Positions 61,501 to 64,000 of a stretch of DNA of 64,000 nt are shown here, in pieces; within the stretch, counting starts at the first letter, position 1, and the number at the start of each line of letters is the position of its first letter. The translations under genes were made by a program, and so were the position numbers. The DNA lies in the NCBI GenBank assembly GCA_036346255.1, contig CM070639.1, positions 816,001 through 880,000 on the forward strand, given 5' to 3'. The DNA comes from Ampelocalamus luodianensis. Taxonomy: Eukaryota > Streptophyta > Magnoliopsida > Poales > Poaceae. The notes under the pieces were generated by a model. The model had not been told where the DNA came from and ran no database searches. It saw only the letters and a list, made by a program, of their open reading frames with translations.

Positions 61501-61959
61501 AACGATCAGACTCCATCGGACCGTTCAAAAACGATCGGACCGCGGCAAACAAAGGTTGTGCGCGATTGGACTGAGCGAGAGCGCGCGAACGGGCCGCCAC
61601 GCAGGCCTCGTGCGGGAAAAGAGGTTTGGGCCGGAGAGAGAATAGGATTGGGTTTCGGTCCAAGGAATTAGCTGAGATTTTAAATATGTTTTCTATTTTA
61701 CAAAATACCGAGAATTCGGATAAGCAACAGAATTAGCAAATGAACTCAGAAAAAATCTAGAAAATATATCTGAGCACATAGAACACAAATAAAATAGTTT
61801 TGATAATTATTCATGTTGAGATTATTCAAATTAAACTGTTTTGTTACTAAAAGTCCATACTAAGTTTTTGGATTAATTTTAAATAAAAACCAAATGGTGA
61901 ATTTTCTCCGTACTAACTATTCAAAAGATTTTTAAAACTCAAAAAATTGGGATGTTACA
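58589..61959 (-). mobile_element. Probable solo or orphan Gypsy LTR, 3.37 kb, minus orientation
   Basis: On the minus strand the block begins TGTAACATCCCAATTTTTTG, like element A, and ends GGTCCCAACA, a TG...CA pair. A CTATAAATAG TATA-like box is present on the minus strand near 61143-61152, about 0.8 kb from the LTR start. No second copy, primer site or matching target duplication was found (CTAAA left, CGATC right). Low-complexity GTCGTAG-rich sequence lies at 60395-60620. Confidence 0.5.
60395..60720. repeat. Short-motif repeats (CTACGACCAC and CAGTACTCGAACGAA types)
   Basis: CTACGACYAC recurs about ten times at 60396-60590. CAGTACT(C/T)(G/A)AA(C/T)GAA recurs several times at 60630-60705. 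Confidence 0.7.
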
Positions 61960-62480
61960 CGATCCTTATCCAAGACCTAGGGAGAAGCATATATGTATGT
62001 TTGGTCAGAATTATATTCAAAACATATATATGCATGTTTGATCTCTCGTCGATCCAAGATTATGTATGCAGCAGTGCCCGGAAGTTAGTTTTAACGCATG
62101 CTTATCTTTCCGTACGTTTAATTTCGAGGCCGGCTTCAAGGAGCAGCACAAGAAGCTCCATTATCTTTCACGGCACTGTACTGTACTGTATAGGAAGGAT
62201 TAATTCCTTTTAGGATTTGTGCTGCAAAAAGAGAGAGAGAAGGAAGAAACACATGTATGGAAGGATTACTTGCATCTTCATGACGTTGGCCACCGGATCG
62301 ATCTTGTATGGTTGGGCCGTCGGTTTTCCGTAGGTGGGCCGGGTGAGAAAGAAAGCTAAAATGGTCCTACAATCTGCCTGGGCCAGAACACTCTCCTTTT
62401 CCTGTCCTTTGATTCATGTTTCCAAATGGACCTCTCAAACAAGAAGAAAATTGGGGAAAACCCTTGCGTAGGATAAAAAA
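61960..62480. other. Intergenic, nothing recognised
   Basis: No gene is seen. CATATATATGCATGTTTGATC-type short repeats lie at 61990-62045. Confidence 0.4.
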
Positions 62481-63400
62481 TATTTGGGAATTGATATTAT
62501 ACATACGTCCGTTCACAGAAATAAAATTCGGACGCAGCTCCCAACCACCCATTTACCTTTTCCCACGCGGGAGCGTTCCAACCACTCCTTATCTTTTCGC
62601 TCCCCCCTCCCCCCGCTTCACTTTTTTCTCTCCTGCTATTCTTTCCAGCCGAAAGCCTCCGTGCCTTGCTTCTTCTTCAATTCTTCTCCCCATTCTTTCT
62701 TCTCTCTCCACTGCTTCCCATTGCTTTATTCTCTTGGGATTTCTTGCTGCGAGCTCTTAGGTGCTGCTCCCGGCGCGGTCGGATGGCCCGGTGCCGCCGC
62801 CGACTCATGCCTCTCATGCGCGCGCCTCCTCAAGCTGCTCCCGGCCCAGCGTGGCCTCCGGCCGTGCGCGCCTCCTCTGGCTCAGCCCCAGCTCGGTCCG
62901 CTCCCTCTCGGCTCACTATCTCTCGGCCCCTGCTTGGCCCACCCGCACGGCTTGCTCCTCTGCGGCGATCTCCCCTCCCGCCCCACGCGACTCCTCCCCT
63001 CCCTCGCGAGGTGGTCGTGGGAGCAGAGCAAGAGAGTCGGAGGGAAAAATGTTGCAACCGTGGAAAAAATTGTTGCACACGAGGGGAAGATTTGTTGCAT
63101 ACGACGGAAAAAATGTTGCATACAAAATTCAGCGATTTGCATTTTTTTTTTATATGGTTGGCGTCTACAGATGTGTTTGTGCGCCTGATTTTCTGATAAT
63201 AGTTGTGTTGTTTTGATCATGGGGATGTTTGTTTGCTTGATCCTGAGATTTTTTTAGACAATGTTGCGTATGAATATTTGATATGTTGCAGCAAGCCCAA
63301 AAAAATGTTGCACATAGCTTTTCTGTATGTTGCGTTTTTGTGTATTGCATTGGGGCACCGTACGGTGGGAAGTTCCCACTGTACGTCCGATTTGTAGTAG
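62481..63400. other. GC-rich block followed by TGTTGCA motif cluster
   Basis: A C/T-rich stretch (62575-62720) leads into a GC-rich block with open frames in all three phases (up to 234 codons, 62484-63188) and no recognisable domain. Then at least eight TGTTGCA or TTGTTGCA motifs occur between 63048 and 63330. A GTGGGAAGTTCCCAC palindrome ends at 63379. It looks like a non-autonomous transposon interior. Confidence 0.4.
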
Positions 63401-63479
63401 CGCACCCAAAATCTTTTCAAGTGGGTGTTTTTTACCAAGTTGTAATGGGGTGGTTATTTCCTTTTGGAAGGATGTTTAA

Positions 63480-63868
63480 TTAGATAACTGCCTTGTTTAT
63501 ATTAGGTTTGCTGGTTTGTTCAATATTTGCCTTGATCCTGGTACAAAAATAGCAAACTGCTTGAAGGATTGGGAGTGGCATATTAAGTTTGTTAGAAATT
63601 TTGGCAAGGAAGAGGAGGTGCTATGGAGAGATCTGAAAGAGGCTTTGCAAGAGGTTGACCTTATTGATGAGCAGGATAGAGTGGTTTGGTGTTTAGAGAA
63701 ATCGGGGCAGTTTACTCTTAAATCCCTTTACAGAAACTTGGCTTTTGGGGGGATCACCAATAAGAGGATGCAGAATCTATGGCCTAGTAGGGTACCTCTA
63801 AAAGTGAAAAATTTTCCTTTGGCATACTTATCTAAGCAGATACTGTTAGAAATTGGCCCATATGAGTG
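63480..63868 (+). pseudogene. LINE reverse transcriptase C-terminal fragment (zf-RVT region)
   Basis: The frame from 63516 encodes LWRDLKEALQEVDLIDEQDR, VVWCLEKSGQFTLKSLYRNL and LWPSRVPLKVKNF, the conserved order just before and within the zinc-binding domain of plant non-LTR retrotransposon reverse transcriptases (V.W....G.F..KS.Y......W....P.KVK.F). It degenerates after KNF and stops at 63867. No upstream polymerase part is present, as expected for a fragment. Confidence 0.75.
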
Positions 63869-64000
63869 AGGCCCATTTTCTATAATTCCAAAGCATTTAT
63901 GGGTTAGTACCATATTGCTAAGGCAAGGTGGAAGTGACCAACATATAAGGTGGAGTCCTTGCCACTCCTTGAAACATGTAACACATGGATGGATGAGGAT

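Noticed and set aside
62484..63188. 234-codon frame as a host gene
   Set aside because: It begins in simple C/T-rich DNA, all three frames are open over the GC-rich part, and it ends in TGTTGCA repeats.

Overview
The window is nuclear DNA of a grass, most probably rice or a close rice relative. It has compact multi-exon genes with GT-AG introns, GC-rich first exons, many MITEs, nested Gypsy LTR retrotransposons and a Pack-MULE-like element. The species cannot be fixed from the sequence alone. I see no prokaryotic, organellar, rRNA, tRNA or CRISPR features.

Layout. 1-8.3 kb is intergenic and repeat-derived: a probable Gypsy LTR fragment (1696-2640), four consecutive tandem-repeat arrays (3.7-5.4 kb), a GC-rich block and an LTR-like end (6515-6855). 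At 8424-9559 (+) is an intact three-exon hotdog thioesterase of the DHNA-CoA thioesterase family, 170 residues with an SRL peroxisomal ending. At 10329-10500 (+) is a short exon that opens like a LOB/LBD transcription factor but loses frame inside the zinc-finger motif. A phase-matched last exon lies at 36236-36344, so about 25.7 kb of stacked transposons appears to sit in one intron. That intron holds MITEs, a 1.8-kb hAT-like element inside another MITE, and a 20.5-kb retrotransposon block. The block is element B (15318-35870, target duplication ATACA), interrupted by element A (18326-33306, target duplication ACTGC). Element A is a chromovirus with about 5-kb LTRs and a decayed polyprotein. 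Element B carries gag and one unrecognised 448-codon ORF but no visible pol.

36.9-41.4 kb (-) encodes a 16-exon HI0933/BaiN-type flavoprotein with a probable transit peptide and one frame problem in exon 1. 42.3-48.4 kb (-) encodes an intact 21-exon, 956-residue P-type plasma-membrane H+-ATPase ending in the 14-3-3 site QSYTV. A 246-bp hAT-like MITE sits in its intron 12.

48.7-64 kb is again repeat-rich: a 92-bp tandem array with an inverted copy, several MITEs, a decayed Gypsy fragment (53.8-55.7 kb) hit by a 1373-bp element with 183-bp terminal inverted repeats, a minus-strand LTR-like block (58.6-62.0 kb) and a LINE fragment at the right edge.

The three recognisable host genes (thioesterase, flavoprotein, proton pump) have no evident shared pathway. 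I found no convincing new defence-like or regulatory system. The least explained coding sequence is the second ORF of element B.
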